From: an uncultured Bacteroidota bacterium
GTDB lineage: Bacteria > Bacteroidota > Bacteroidia > Chitinophagales > Chitinophagaceae
DNA: 49,552 nt
Direction of reading: 5' to 3'
Assembly: GCA_903903635.1 (NCBI GenBank)
Contig: CAIUZK010000235.1
Coordinates: 1-49,552 of the forward strand
Part shown: piece after piece, positions 1 through 10,600 of the stretch
Layout: each line of letters begins with the position of its first letter
Numbering within the stretch: the first letter of the stretch is position 1
Notes under the pieces: model-generated
Told to the model about the DNA's origin: nothing
What the model saw: the letters and a program-made list of their open reading frames with translations, nothing else
The model's database searches: none
Made by a program: the position numbers and the translations under genes

Positions 1-81
1 AGATCCAGATATTCGGTTGAGCTTCAGGACATGCGATACCTCCGGCATCGGTGTAGGGTCTTTGGTTGTTTCTATAAACAT
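1..81 (-). CDS. Partial CDS at window edge, unknown product
   Basis: An ATG at 79-81 on the minus strand opens a frame that runs without a stop to the window edge, giving 27 residues that start MFIETTKDPTPMPEV. An AAGGGA stretch sits about six bases before the ATG and fits a ribosome binding site. The rest of the gene lies outside the window, so no family can be assigned. It would be divergent from the DUF3467 gene at 347. The open frame is short enough to be chance, but the start context argues for a real gene. Confidence 0.45.
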   Translation of the reverse strand, partial: MFIETTKDPTPMPEVSHVLKLNRISGS

Positions 82-160
82 GTAATCCCTTCAGGATTAG
101 TGTTGATTGTCCAAATAATCGAGTTGAATAATAACAAATGTCATCGAACTGACGTTATAT

Positions 161-295
161 TATCAACTTATCAACTATTCAACCAATCAACATAATCAAC
201 CACGCAACGCACTACTCGCAAACTTATCAACTATTCAACTTGTCAACTTATCAACTATTCAACTATTCAACAGAATCAACTTATCAACTTACAAC
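161..295. repeat. Degenerate TCAACTTA/TCAACTAT array
   Basis: The stretch is built from repeated units of the type TCAACTTA, TCAACTAT and TCAACCAA, with little other sequence. It lies between the edge gene and the DUF3467 gene. The same family occurs in opposite orientation at 20513-20570. No open frame or hairpin explains it. The rest of 82-346 holds AT-rich sequence in which I see no gene. Confidence 0.6.
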
Positions 296-346
296 AAGGT
301 TTCCACCAAATTAACCTAATTTCGCAGCCTGATAAAATCATCAATT

Positions 347-661
347 ATGCCAGACCAACCAATTCCCGAACAACAACTGAACATCGAGCTTTCTGAAGAA
401 ATGGCCGATGGGGCTTATGCCAACCTTGCTATCATTACCCATTCATTCGCTGAGTTTGTGATTGATTTTGTAAATGTTATGCCGAATGTGCCCAAGGCAA
501 AGGTAAAATCACGTATTATAATGACTCCTCAGCACTCCAAGAGGCTGATGAAGGCACTGATAGACAATGTGAAACGTTTTGAGGCTCAGTATGGCCCTAT
601 CAAGGACCAGGAAACAACTACTATGCCATTTAATTTTGGCGCACCTACTGCACAAGCTTAA
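347..661 (+). CDS. DUF3467 family protein
   Basis: This 104-residue protein has the features I associate with DUF3467: an N-terminal strand (QLNIELSEEMADGAYANLA), a central hydrophobic stretch with HSFAEFVIDFVNVMP, and a MTPQHSKRLMKAL motif near residue 62. No signal peptide or membrane segment is visible, so it should be cytoplasmic. The biochemical role of the family is not established. It lies 143 bases upstream of guaA on the same strand, with sequence between them that has no clear terminator, so co-transcription is possible but not shown. Confidence 0.85.
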   Translation: MPDQPIPEQQLNIELSEEMADGAYANLAIITHSFAEFVIDFVNVMPNVPKAKVKSRIIMTPQHSKRLMKALIDNVKRFEAQYGPIKDQETTTMPFNFGAPTAQA

Positions 662-804
662 AGCACTACGGTCTGCCCATGCAATAGTATTATGTGAGCA
701 GACTGCAGTTTAACCATATTTTAAAACAGCCTGGTTCTTCAGGATCCACCAGACCTGAGTAAGGGCAAAAAGCAAAGCTCCGCCCCGGCGGTTGCAGGTT
801 GTAT

Positions 805-2346
805 ATGAACGACAAGATTCTAATACTCGATTTCGGATCGCAATTCACACAACTTATTGCTCGCTGTATTCGCGAACTGAATGTTTATTGCGAGATACAG
901 CCATGTACCAAGGCTATAGATTATACCCAATCGCTGAAAGGTGTAATCTTGTCGGGCAGCCCCTGCTCGGTAAACGATACTGATGCCCCTGCTACAGATA
1001 TTGCAGCCATTGCTGCGCATTTCCCGGTACTGGCGGTATGTTATGGCGCCCAGTTGCTGGCCAGGCAGGCAGGCGGTGTAGTGGGTTCATCGACCCACCG
1101 CGAATATGGCCGTGCGCATCTGCAGGACATCAGTGGCGATGCTTTGTTTGCTACCATAGCACAGGGCACACAGGTGTGGATGAGCCATGCAGATACCATC
1201 AAGGAATTACCCACTCATTTTTCGGTGCTGGCCCGTACAGACAGCATACCGGTAGCGGCATTTAAAACAGATGCCAGCTTTGCAGCCCATGCAGTATATG
1301 GCATACAGTTCCATCCTGAAGTTACGCACAGCACAGACGGCAGGCAATTGCTGAAGAATTTCATTGTTGACATTTGCCAGTGCAAGCAAGACTGGACTCC
1401 TGCAGCCTTTATACAGGAAACAGTAGCCCGCATCAAGCAACAGGCAGGCGACAATAAAGTGGTGATGGCGCTGAGTGGCGGGGTAGACAGTACTGTTGCT
1501 GCTACACTTATACATAGGGCCATTGGCACCAACCTTTACTGCATATTTGTGGATAACGGATTGCTGCGCAAGGGTGAGTTTGAGCAGGTGCTGGAAGGAT
1601 ACAAGCACCTTGGCCTCAACACCAAGGGAATTGATGCCCGCAGTCGCTTTTACGGCGAGCTGGCAGGAGTATCGGACCCTGAGACAAAAAGAAAAATCAT
1701 TGGCCGCCTGTTTATAGAAGTATTCAATGAAGAAGCTATAAAGCTTAAAGATGTGAGTTTCCTTGGGCAGGGCACGATCTATCCGGATGTGATTGAGTCG
1801 ATGTCGGTACATGGCGGCCCATCGGCTACAATTAAGTCGCACCACAATGTAGGTGGATTGCCCGAGATCATGCATCTGTCGCTTATAGAGCCTTTGCGCT
1901 TCCTGTTTAAAGACGAGGTGCGCAAGGTAGGCCGTGAGCTGGGCATAGACGATATTTTCATTGGCCGGCATCCTTTCCCGGGACCGGGATTAGGTATACG
2001 CATACTAGGGCCGGTATCGGAAGAAAAAGTAAAATTGCTACAGGAAGCAGATGCTATATATATTCAGCATCTGCGCGACAGCGGCATGTATAAACATGTA
2101 TGGCAGGCCGGAGCTATTTTACTGCCTGTGCAAAGCGTGGGCGTAATGGGCGACGAGCGTACTTACGAATATACCTGCGCCCTGCGTGCAGTAACATCGG
2201 TAGATGGTATGACAGCCGACTGGGCTCACCTACCCTACGATCTGCTGGCCCGCATAAGCAATGATATCATCAACCAGGTGCGTGGCATCAACCGCGTGGT
2301 CTATGACATCAGCAGCAAGCCTCCGGCTACTATTGAGTGGGAATAA
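805..2346 (+). CDS. guaA: GMP synthase (glutamine-hydrolysing)
   Basis: GuaA converts XMP to GMP with ATP and glutamine, the last step of guanine nucleotide synthesis. The 513-residue protein begins with the class I glutamine amidotransferase domain: the nucleophile Cys79 lies in AVCYGAQ, with His170 and Glu172 in GIQFHPE. The ATP-pyrophosphatase loop SGGVDS is at 224-229, followed by the dimerisation domain ending KPPATIEWE. Length is typical. I chose the ATG at 805 over a TTG two codons upstream, because it gives the standard [13 protein letters not shown] start. A rho-independent terminator follows 49 bases after the stop. Confidence 0.97.
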   Translation: MNDKILILDFGSQFTQLIARCIRELNVYCEIQPCTKAIDYTQSLKGVILSGSPCSVNDTDAPATDIAAIAAHFPVLAVCYGAQLLARQAGGVVGSSTHREYGRAHLQDISGDALFATIAQGTQVWMSHADTIKELPTHFSVLARTDSIPVAAFKTDASFAAHAVYGIQFHPEVTHSTDGRQLLKNFIVDICQCKQDWTPAAFIQETVARIKQQAGDNKVVMALSGGVDSTVAATLIHRAIGTNLYCIFVDNGLLRKGEFEQVLEGYKHLGLNTKGIDARSRFYGELAGVSDPETKRKIIGRLFIEVFNEEAIKLKDVSFLGQGTIYPDVIESMSVHGGPSATIKSHHNVGGLPEIMHLSLIEPLRFLFKDEVRKVGRELGIDDIFIGRHPFPGPGLGIRILGPVSEEKVKLLQEADAIYIQHLRDSGMYKHVWQAGAILLPVQSVGVMGDERTYEYTCALRAVTSVDGMTADWAHLPYDLLARISNDIINQVRGINRVVYDISSKPPATIEWE

Positions 2347-2394
2347 TTCTGTTGGCAAATACGTTTATAACATTTAATAATGCCGCCTGGTAAT

Positions 2395-2416
2395 AAAGCC
2401 TCGCGGCTTTTTTTTT
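2395..2416 (+). terminator. Rho-independent terminator of guaA
   Basis: The stem AAAGCC / GGCTTT closes a TCGC loop and runs into nine or more T residues on the plus strand. It stands 49 bases after the guaA stop codon. Confidence 0.8.
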
Positions 2417-2769
2417 GCAATCAAACAGAACTGCTATCACAAATCTATAAATGAGCAAAAGAATTGCTTAACTCAAATTATAATCGTTTATCCATAGGTT
2501 AGGAACGATGACGAAATAACTCCCACCATCTTACTCGTTCTATCCCATTTTTATTTCGTTGCAAAAGTCTTAAAATAATTCATTATTCGCAGATTTTACG
2601 CCTCATAAAAAAGAAATATAACTTCGCAATATGGTGGAACTTATTTCATCAACGTTCCTTATTCTGAAAATAAAGTAATTAAATCTGACTCACTTCAATT
2701 TTCGGCATGATTTTTGTTGTATTAAAATTCAACACTTATAATAATACATTCATCTTAAACAATACAGTC
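2417..2769. other. Intergenic region with paired CGTTCCTA motif copies
   Basis: No gene is visible. The region holds two copies of a leader-like motif in opposite orientation: one at 2492-2530 (reading leftward) and one at 2612-2660 (reading rightward). The second contains TATAACTTCGCAA, close to the Bacteroidota -7 element, and faces the T9SS gene at 2770. A related copy lies upstream of the toxin-antitoxin genes at 47541-47590. Confidence 0.45.
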
Positions 2770-4527
2770 ATGAAATTTATTTCCACCCTTGCATTTTCAG
2801 TATGTCTGCTTGCTCCGCTCTCCTCATGGTCTCAGGGCTGGCAATGGGGCCGCCAGACCACTTTTTCGAATAATGTTCCGTTTGAGGATTCCTGGCTTGA
2901 GGCACTGAGCTCGGATGGATATCTGTATACCTTCACCTGTCTTGGCTCCCAGAGCGGGACTACTCTAAGCAATGTAGTGACCCACTGTGGCGCACTTAAT
3001 GTTACTGACTCGACAAATTGTGTTCAGGTCATACTTTCAAAAATTGATTCTAACGGCAATTATATCTGGAACCTGGCCAGCCAGCACTCGAATGTAGGCT
3101 GTACCAATATTGCCACCGACCAGGAGGGCAATATCTATATTACAGGGGTTTTCGATAGCGCTACGGTCCGTTTAGGCAGCTATACACTTACCAATCCCTT
3201 TACGCCGAATTATGCAACTTTCCTGGCTAAAGTAAACAGTTCAGGCAATGTGGTATGGGGAAGGACTATGCTAAGGGCGTATCCATCGGGTATGGACGAT
3301 GTACGTTTCGGTCAGGGCGGATTGACTATAGATGGCACCGGCCATGTATACGTTTCCGGCACCTTTACCCTTGGCGCATCGTCTATAGGCGCATTTCCTC
3401 TGCCCTCAACAGGACTTTTTGACAACGACCTATACCTGTCAAAATACGATTCAACCGGAACCCTGCAGTGGGCAAAAGCATTTGGCAATGTTTCAGGCTA
3501 CTACCTCGGCAATAATCTGATAGCAAAACCAGGTGGCAGTCTTTATATATCAGGCCAGTATCAGTCTTCGCCATTTGTTATGGGTCCAACCCCGCTCACC
3601 AGTCCAACAGGCTACGGTTTTTTCCTGGCTCTACTTGACTCTTCCGGAAGTCCATTATGGGCTAAAAATATGCCGGGTAATATGTACGATGTAATAAACG
3701 GAATGACATCCGACAAAGACATGAATATTTATCTTACCGGCGCATTTTATAATGATACTATTATTTTTGGCCATGATACGCTTCTCAATTTTTCAACCGG
3801 AGGATTGAATTCAGATCTTTTTCTTGCCAAGTACGACTCTGCAGGGAATGAAATATGGGCAAGACGGGCAGGTAGTTACGGCAGCGATCAGGGTTTCTCA
3901 GTGGCCCCTGATACCTTTGGCAATGTATGGGTAGCAGGCAATATGGCCGGGGGGCTTTACTCACTGGGTTATGTTATGAATTTCGGAGGCCCCGGTGATA
4001 CCATTTCAGGACCTCCCGGATCTTCAGACCCGCTTTTCATTGCACATTACACCAAGGACGGCACCTATCTTTCAGCGCTCGTCACCAAGAGTCTGGGCGA
4101 TGATCAGTGTAATATTGTCGTAGATAAAAACAAAAACTTTTACCTCACCGGCGACTGGTGGGAAACAACCGAAGTGTTCGGGCCTGATACCCTTTTCTCA
4201 CCAATTTTACCGTATTATGAACGGTCGGCAACAGTAAAATACAATTACAGCTTGCTGATGGCGCCACTCAACATTCCGGAACCAGCAAAAGTAAGTGCAA
4301 TCATTTACCCTAACCCTACCACAAATGAAGTTACGGTTGCCATAAAGGACAATATAACAAATGCAGTTGCTCAGCTATTTGACATCACGGGTAAAGAGGT
4401 ACGGAATTATACCCTGAAAGGCGAAAATAATATACTACAGTTAGATGGCATCCAGCCGGGGATGTATTTCATCAAGGTCACCAAAGAAGGTCTGTTGCCG
4501 CAAACACTTAAGCTGGTAGTACAATAA
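2770..4527 (+). CDS. Secreted T9SS sorting-domain protein with SBBP-like propeller repeats
   Basis: With the ATG at 2770 the protein has 585 residues and a clean signal peptide (MKFISTLAFSVCLLAPLSSWSQG); a start at 2707 would put 21 unrelated residues in front, so I reject it. The body repeats a pattern of GNIYITGxF, GHVYVSGTF, FLAKYDSAGNxIWAR and similar, like SBBP-type beta-propeller repeats. The C-terminus is a T9SS type A sorting domain: YPNPTTNEVTV, then LFDITGKEV, then LDGIQPGMYFIKV. This predicts export through the outer membrane and release or surface anchoring. Ligand and function are unknown. It converges on the giant gene at 4664. Confidence 0.88.
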   Translation: MKFISTLAFSVCLLAPLSSWSQGWQWGRQTTFSNNVPFEDSWLEALSSDGYLYTFTCLGSQSGTTLSNVVTHCGALNVTDSTNCVQVILSKIDSNGNYIWNLASQHSNVGCTNIATDQEGNIYITGVFDSATVRLGSYTLTNPFTPNYATFLAKVNSSGNVVWGRTMLRAYPSGMDDVRFGQGGLTIDGTGHVYVSGTFTLGASSIGAFPLPSTGLFDNDLYLSKYDSTGTLQWAKAFGNVSGYYLGNNLIAKPGGSLYISGQYQSSPFVMGPTPLTSPTGYGFFLALLDSSGSPLWAKNMPGNMYDVINGMTSDKDMNIYLTGAFYNDTIIFGHDTLLNFSTGGLNSDLFLAKYDSAGNEIWARRAGSYGSDQGFSVAPDTFGNVWVAGNMAGGLYSLGYVMNFGGPGDTISGPPGSSDPLFIAHYTKDGTYLSALVTKSLGDDQCNIVVDKNKNFYLTGDWWETTEVFGPDTLFSPILPYYERSATVKYNYSLLMAPLNIPEPAKVSAIIYPNPTTNEVTVAIKDNITNAVAQLFDITGKEVRNYTLKGENNILQLDGIQPGMYFIKVTKEGLLPQTLKLVVQ

Positions 4528-4663
4528 CCGCCAAACCTGATCTGCAACATTACCGTCAACAATCGGGGCATGGATTATCTATCTGAGTCATTCAGAAATA
4601 TATGCGTGCTCAGATGAATGGGATTTCACCAAAATAAGGATAGAAGAAAAATATCCAATTCTA

Positions 4664-7600
4664 TTACCGATTCACAACAATCCGGGCAGTATACCTGCTA
4701 TCAATGCCAGACACTGTTAATAAATAAATACCCGGAGCAACCTGCAGCTTAACGGGAACCGACAACGGTACATGTGGCTGTGGTGTAGTGGCAATTACTT
4801 TAACTATTGCACCGGCGATATCAGTAATGACGATATTCAGCGGTTCCGTCTTATCCCAAAGCAGGTCGATGGTAAAATCGCCATCGCCGGGATTGGGCGC
4901 TATGCGTACCTGATTAGGATCTAATGACTCTTCCGTTCCCTGAGCCGATAAAACATGATGACCAACTTTCATTGGCATCACGGTAATTGGTTTACTGACT
5001 CTGCAAATACCGCCAACCGTGTAGGTAATGGTAGCCACGCCAACTGATACACCGGAAACAAGACCACTTGAAACACCTACACCGGCAATGGCCGTATTAC
5101 TACTGCTCCATGCTCCTCCAGGTACCGCATCGGCTAGCGTGACCGGAGTACCAATAAAAACACTTGAGGGGCCTGTAATTGCAACCGGCATGGCAGATAC
5201 AATCAGAGCAGAATCGCTATAACAACCGGTAACCGGCAGCGTATAGGTGATATAAGCACTGCCCCCTGAAATGCCGGTAACAATACCTGTTGTGCTGCCC
5301 ACAGTTGCTATTGCTGTATTGCCTGATGTCCATGTTCCACCAGGAGTAACATCGGCCAGGGTAATGGTACTGCCGGAACAAATGTGGGTAACGCCGGTAA
5401 TAGCAGCCGGACGGGGATTAACCGTAAAAGTAGCAGAAGCGCTGCATCCGGAAGGGAGCGTATACGTAACAGTAGCAGTGCCGGGGGCATTGCCCAAAAC
5501 TCTTCCCATACCAGCACCCAGATTTGTAACAGTAGCAAACGAACTTGTATAGACACCGGTGGTATTGGTATTGCTTACAGTCATGGTATCGCCCCATGCG
5601 CATAAATTATGCACACCCGTAAGAGGAGGTACGGACAAAACAGACATGAGCAATGTAGCAGAACAACCTGTTGCTACAGTGTAGCTGATGGTAGCGGTTC
5701 CGGCAGCGACACCAGTTACAAGGCCTGTTGTGCTTATTGTAGCAATAGCTGTGTTACTGCTGCTCCAGTTGCCGCCAGGGGTTGCATCAGATAGCACCGT
5801 GGTTAATCCCAGGCAAACATGATTCAGGCCGGAAATAGCCGCAGGTAGCGGATTAACAGTAACCGGACTTGTAACCGTGCATCCTACTCCCATAGAGTAA
5901 GAAACAACGGTAGTACCTGAAGCGACACCTGTCATTATTCCAGTTCCGGAAACAATAGTAGCCACAGCAGGATTACTGATACTCCAGGCACCTCCTAAAG
6001 AAGGATCAGACTCGGTAACAGATGAACCGATACATACACCTGATGAACCGCTTATGGGGGCAGGCAGAGCGTTGACTGTAATCAGCTTGATAGCGGGACA
6101 ACCACCAACAACATAACTTATGGCAGCGTTGCCCAGGCTAATGCCGGTGACAATACCTGTTGGGCCAACCGAAGCAATGCCCACACTGCCTGAACTCCAT
6201 GTTCCCGAAGGGGTAGCATCGGTGAGTGTCATTGAAGATCCGATACAGATTGAACTGCTACCGGCAATGGAAGCCGGTGCAGAGTTGATAGTAACAGGTC
6301 TGGAGATCATGCAGCCGGTAGGCAAAGTATAGGTTATAAATGCGCCAACCGGCGCTACGCCTGTAACAAGACCAGTTGTGCTGCCTATAGTTGCCACACT
6401 TGTATTACTGCTGCTCCATGTGCCCCCAACAGTAGCATCGGTCCATGCAGTGGTAAGTCCGGCACAAAGACTGGTAGCCCCCGAAAGTGGCGCGGGTAAA
6501 GGATTTACAGTAATCGGCGCAGAAGCCATGCATCCTGTTGGAAGTGTGTAATAAATGGCAGAGGCGCCTGCGGTGATACCGCTCACTACACCGGTAGTAG
6601 CTGCTACCGTGGCTATTGAAGTACTGCTACTGGACCAGTTGCCGCCACTTGTAACATCGCTCAGGGTAACGGAGGAACCAGCGCAAACCTGAAATAAACC
6701 TGCAATGGCTGATGGCGCAGGATTAACAATAAACGGCATGGTAACCGTACAGCCACTGCCTAACGAATAGGTAACCGTAGTCGGACCTGCAGCTATGCCG
6801 GAAACTATGCCGGAAACAGATCCGACAGATGCAGTACCAGATGGCGCTATACTCCACACACCACCACCTGTGCCATCATAGAGTGGCGATGATGCTCCCA
6901 CGCAAACATGCGATATGCCTGTGATGGAAGAAGGCGCTGAATTAACAGTAACAGCCACAGAAGAAAGACAACCTGTTAGCAATGCATAATAAATGGTCGC
7001 ATTACCCGGAGCAATACCGGCAACCACACCCGTGGTTGCTCCCACAGTAGCCACTGAAGTTAAACTGCTGTTCCATGAGCCCCCTGTAATAGAGGCTGAT
7101 AGCGCACTTGAAGTTCCGGTACAAATGCCCGTAGGCCCGGAAATAACTGGTACCGGATTTATTGAAATCAATTTTGCTGTGGTACAACTACCAATGGAAT
7201 AAGTAATAATTGCAGTGCCGGTGGAAATCCCGGTTATGATACCTGAAGATGAGCCAATGGTTAGCGAGGAAGCGGCGGTGCTCCATAAGCCACCTGTAAC
7301 CGCATCAGATTCGGTAACTGAACCGCCAATGCAAACAGTTGAGGGGCCTGTAATTGATGCCGGAGTGAGGTTGACGGTAATTGCTCTGGTAGCCGGGCAG
7401 CCGGCTACAGTATAGTCAACCGTAGCAGTACCTGCGCCAATTCCGGAAAGTATACCTGTGCCGCTGATTGCAGCAACAGTTGAGGGCCCACATAACCAGG
7501 TACCACCAGGTGTAGCATCGCTTAAGGAAACAGTACCGCCGATACATATGCTTGAACCGCCGGCAATGGCAAGCGGTGAGGGATTAACAGTAATAGATTT

Positions 7601-10600
7601 TGTAACTGTGCACCCGGTACCCAGCGAGTAAGTTATAAGACTGGTACCGGCAGCCAGACCGCTGACCCAACCACTCAATGAACCAATAGTTGCTACAGAT
7701 AAATTGCTGCTAAACCATACACCGCCAATAACCGCATCAGATAGCGGCAATGTGCCCCCTGCGCAAACAGAAGACGAGCCACTAACCGGTGTCGGAGTAG
7801 TACTTACGGAAACAGTAGTAGTTGTATAGCATCCTGTTGGCAGCGTGTAGGTAATTGTAGTGGTTCCTGTGGCAACACCTAAAACAATACCACTGGATGA
7901 ACCAATTATAGCTACAGCGGAAGTACTGCTAACCCAGGTTCCTGAACCAGGATCACTAAGCGTAATAGATGAACCTGCACAAACTGCTGATGGACCAGAA
8001 ATGGATGAAGGCAATGGATTGACAGTGATGGTGGCAGTGACAAAACAACCGGTGCTGATCGTACAGGTTATTATGGCTAGACCTGCAGCCACACCGGTAA
8101 CTACGCCTGTGGCGGCCATTACGGTGGCATTGATACCACTTGTGCTCCACGTTGCCCCGCTCATACCGCCAAGTGTTATTGACGACCCAATACAAACATT
8201 GGTGGGGCCGGTTACAGGTGCTGGCAAAGGATTAACTGTGACCGGTTTTGTGCGCACACATCCGGAAGGCAATGTATAGGAAATGGTTGCATTACCGGGT
8301 GCTACTCCAGTAGCCGTGCCCGTTGTGCTGATGGTGGCAAAGGCCGTTGGCACACAACTCCACGTTCCACCAGGGGTAGCATCTGTCATGAGGCCTGATG
8401 TACCGGGGCAGAGTGTAAATGGCCCACTGATCACGGCAGGCAATGGATTAACAGTAACTACTACTGATCTGGAACAGCCCAAAGAAGAGGTGTATAAAAT
8501 TGTGGCTGTGCCTGTTACGATTCCATTAATTAACCCTGTAGTACTGCCAGCGGTAGCTATTGAAATATTACTACTGCTCCAGGTTCCGCCAGGTGTAGGA
8601 TCACTTAAAAGGACAGATGATCCGGCACAAACAATGGGTGTACCTGTAATAGTTGCAGGCAACGGATTTACAGTTACCGGCTTAGTTGTTGAGCAGCCAG
8701 ATCCTATAGAATAAGTTATGGTACCAACGCCTGCAGCAACACCCATAACTACTCCATATCCGGTTCCCATGACTACAATACCAGAGGGACTGCAAGACCA
8801 TAATCCACCCGGTGTCGCATCAGTGAAGGTATCTAATGCACCTGCACACACATGATTTATACCTGTGATGATGGCAGGAGAAGAATTAATGGTGATTGAC
8901 ATTGTCGCGAAACAACCGGTACCAAGTGTATAGGAGATAGTTGAAATGCCTACACCAATACCTGTTAATAATCCAGTAGAAGAAACAATAGTGGCAGCAG
9001 ATAAATTACTGCTGCTCCATGTACCACCAAAAGTAACATCGGTAAAGGTGGAAGTCAGCCCTACACATAAGGCAGATGTACCCGAGATGGCTGCAGGTAA
9101 CGGGTTGACCAGCATCGGAAATGTTGTGGCGCAACCTGTAGACAGTGTATAGGAAATTATCGATGTTCCGGAAGATATACCAGTGATAATGCCTGTAACG
9201 GCATCTATAGTTGCAATGGATGTAGCGCTACTGCTCCATGTGCCGCCGCCAATATCATATAAGGGCGATGTTGATCCTACGCAAACAGAAGAAGACCCTG
9301 ATATTGATGAAGGTAAGGGATTAACGGTAACCAGATAAGTTGCAATACAGCCAGATCCGATAGTATAGGTGATAATGGCTGTACCTGAAGAAGTTCCTGT
9401 AATGACACCAGTTCCGGGATCGATATAAGCTACCGAAATATCGCTGGAGGTCCATGTTCCTCCGGCAACGGAATCAGACAAAGTGATATTACTCCCGGCA
9501 CATACGTGATTAAGACCAGTGATTGCGGATGGCAAAGGATTAACCGTCAGGCTAAAAGTTGTTTTGCAACCGGTAGGTAGCGTATAAGTTATAGTAACTG
9601 CACCGGCAGCGATTCCGGTAGCCACTCCGGTTGATAAACCAATTGTTGCAATAGCCGTATTACTGCTTGTCCAGGTACCACCACCGGCATCAACCAGTGT
9701 ATTGGTCTGGCCTACACATACTGTTGATGCACCCATAACAGGAGCGGGCAATGGATTGACAATATAGGAGATTGTGGCATAACAACCTGTAGGCAGCATA
9801 TAGGTTATGGTAACTGTGCCACCGGTAATACCCGTTACAATACCAGAGCTTGAGCCAACCGTTGCGATAGCCGTATTACTGCTGCTCCAGGCCCCCCCTG
9901 CAGTAGGATCACTCAATGATGTAGAGAATCCGGGACAAACGCTTGCCACTCCGGTAATAGCTCCCGGATTGGGATTTACAAGAACAGAAGATGTTGTTTT
10001 GCACCCCGTAGACAATGTATAAGTCAGAAGTGAGGAGCCGAGAGACAAGCCAGTGACAAGACCGGAAGAAGAGCCAACAGAAACCGAAGAGCCACCAGTG
10101 CTCCAAAGACCACCTGGGGATGCATCGGAATAGGTATATGCCGATCCTATGCATAATGCAGATGGGCCGGAAATAATTGCAGGTAACGGATTGACAGTAA
10201 TGACCGAAGTAGTGAAAACAGTACCGCATCCCAGCGTAATGGTATAAGTAATGGTAACAGTGCCTGCCGATATGCCATTGACAACACCTGTAGTGGCGCC
10301 AACGGTGGCAATAGCTGTATTACTGCTGGTCCAGGTACCAGCACCGCCACCAACGGTATCTCCCAAAGCAATAGTACTACCCATGCATACAGATGATGGA
10401 CCTGTTATAGTGCCTGCTGAGCAATTGATCGTAATGACTACATATCCATCGCCTGAGCGGTAACCCGAAGTAGTTGTAGCGGCGGTAACACCTGTACCAC
10501 CATAATAAGAAGATCCACCGCAACCGCTTCCGCCCCAGGCGCCACCTGCCCCATACCATCCGCCGCCGCCGCCGCCACCCCAAAAGTAGTAGTATGCATC

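Noticed and set aside
161-295. TCAACTTA array as a CRISPR
   Set aside because: Units are about 8 bases with no spacers and no cas gene nearby.
1207-1971. 254-codon minus-strand frame
   Set aside because: It is antisense to guaA and has no recognisable features.
4970-10420. Regular repeats of about 218 bp as a CRISPR or satellite array
   Set aside because: The repeats are in frame in one long coding sequence with signal peptide and sorting tail, and they are diverged like protein domains.
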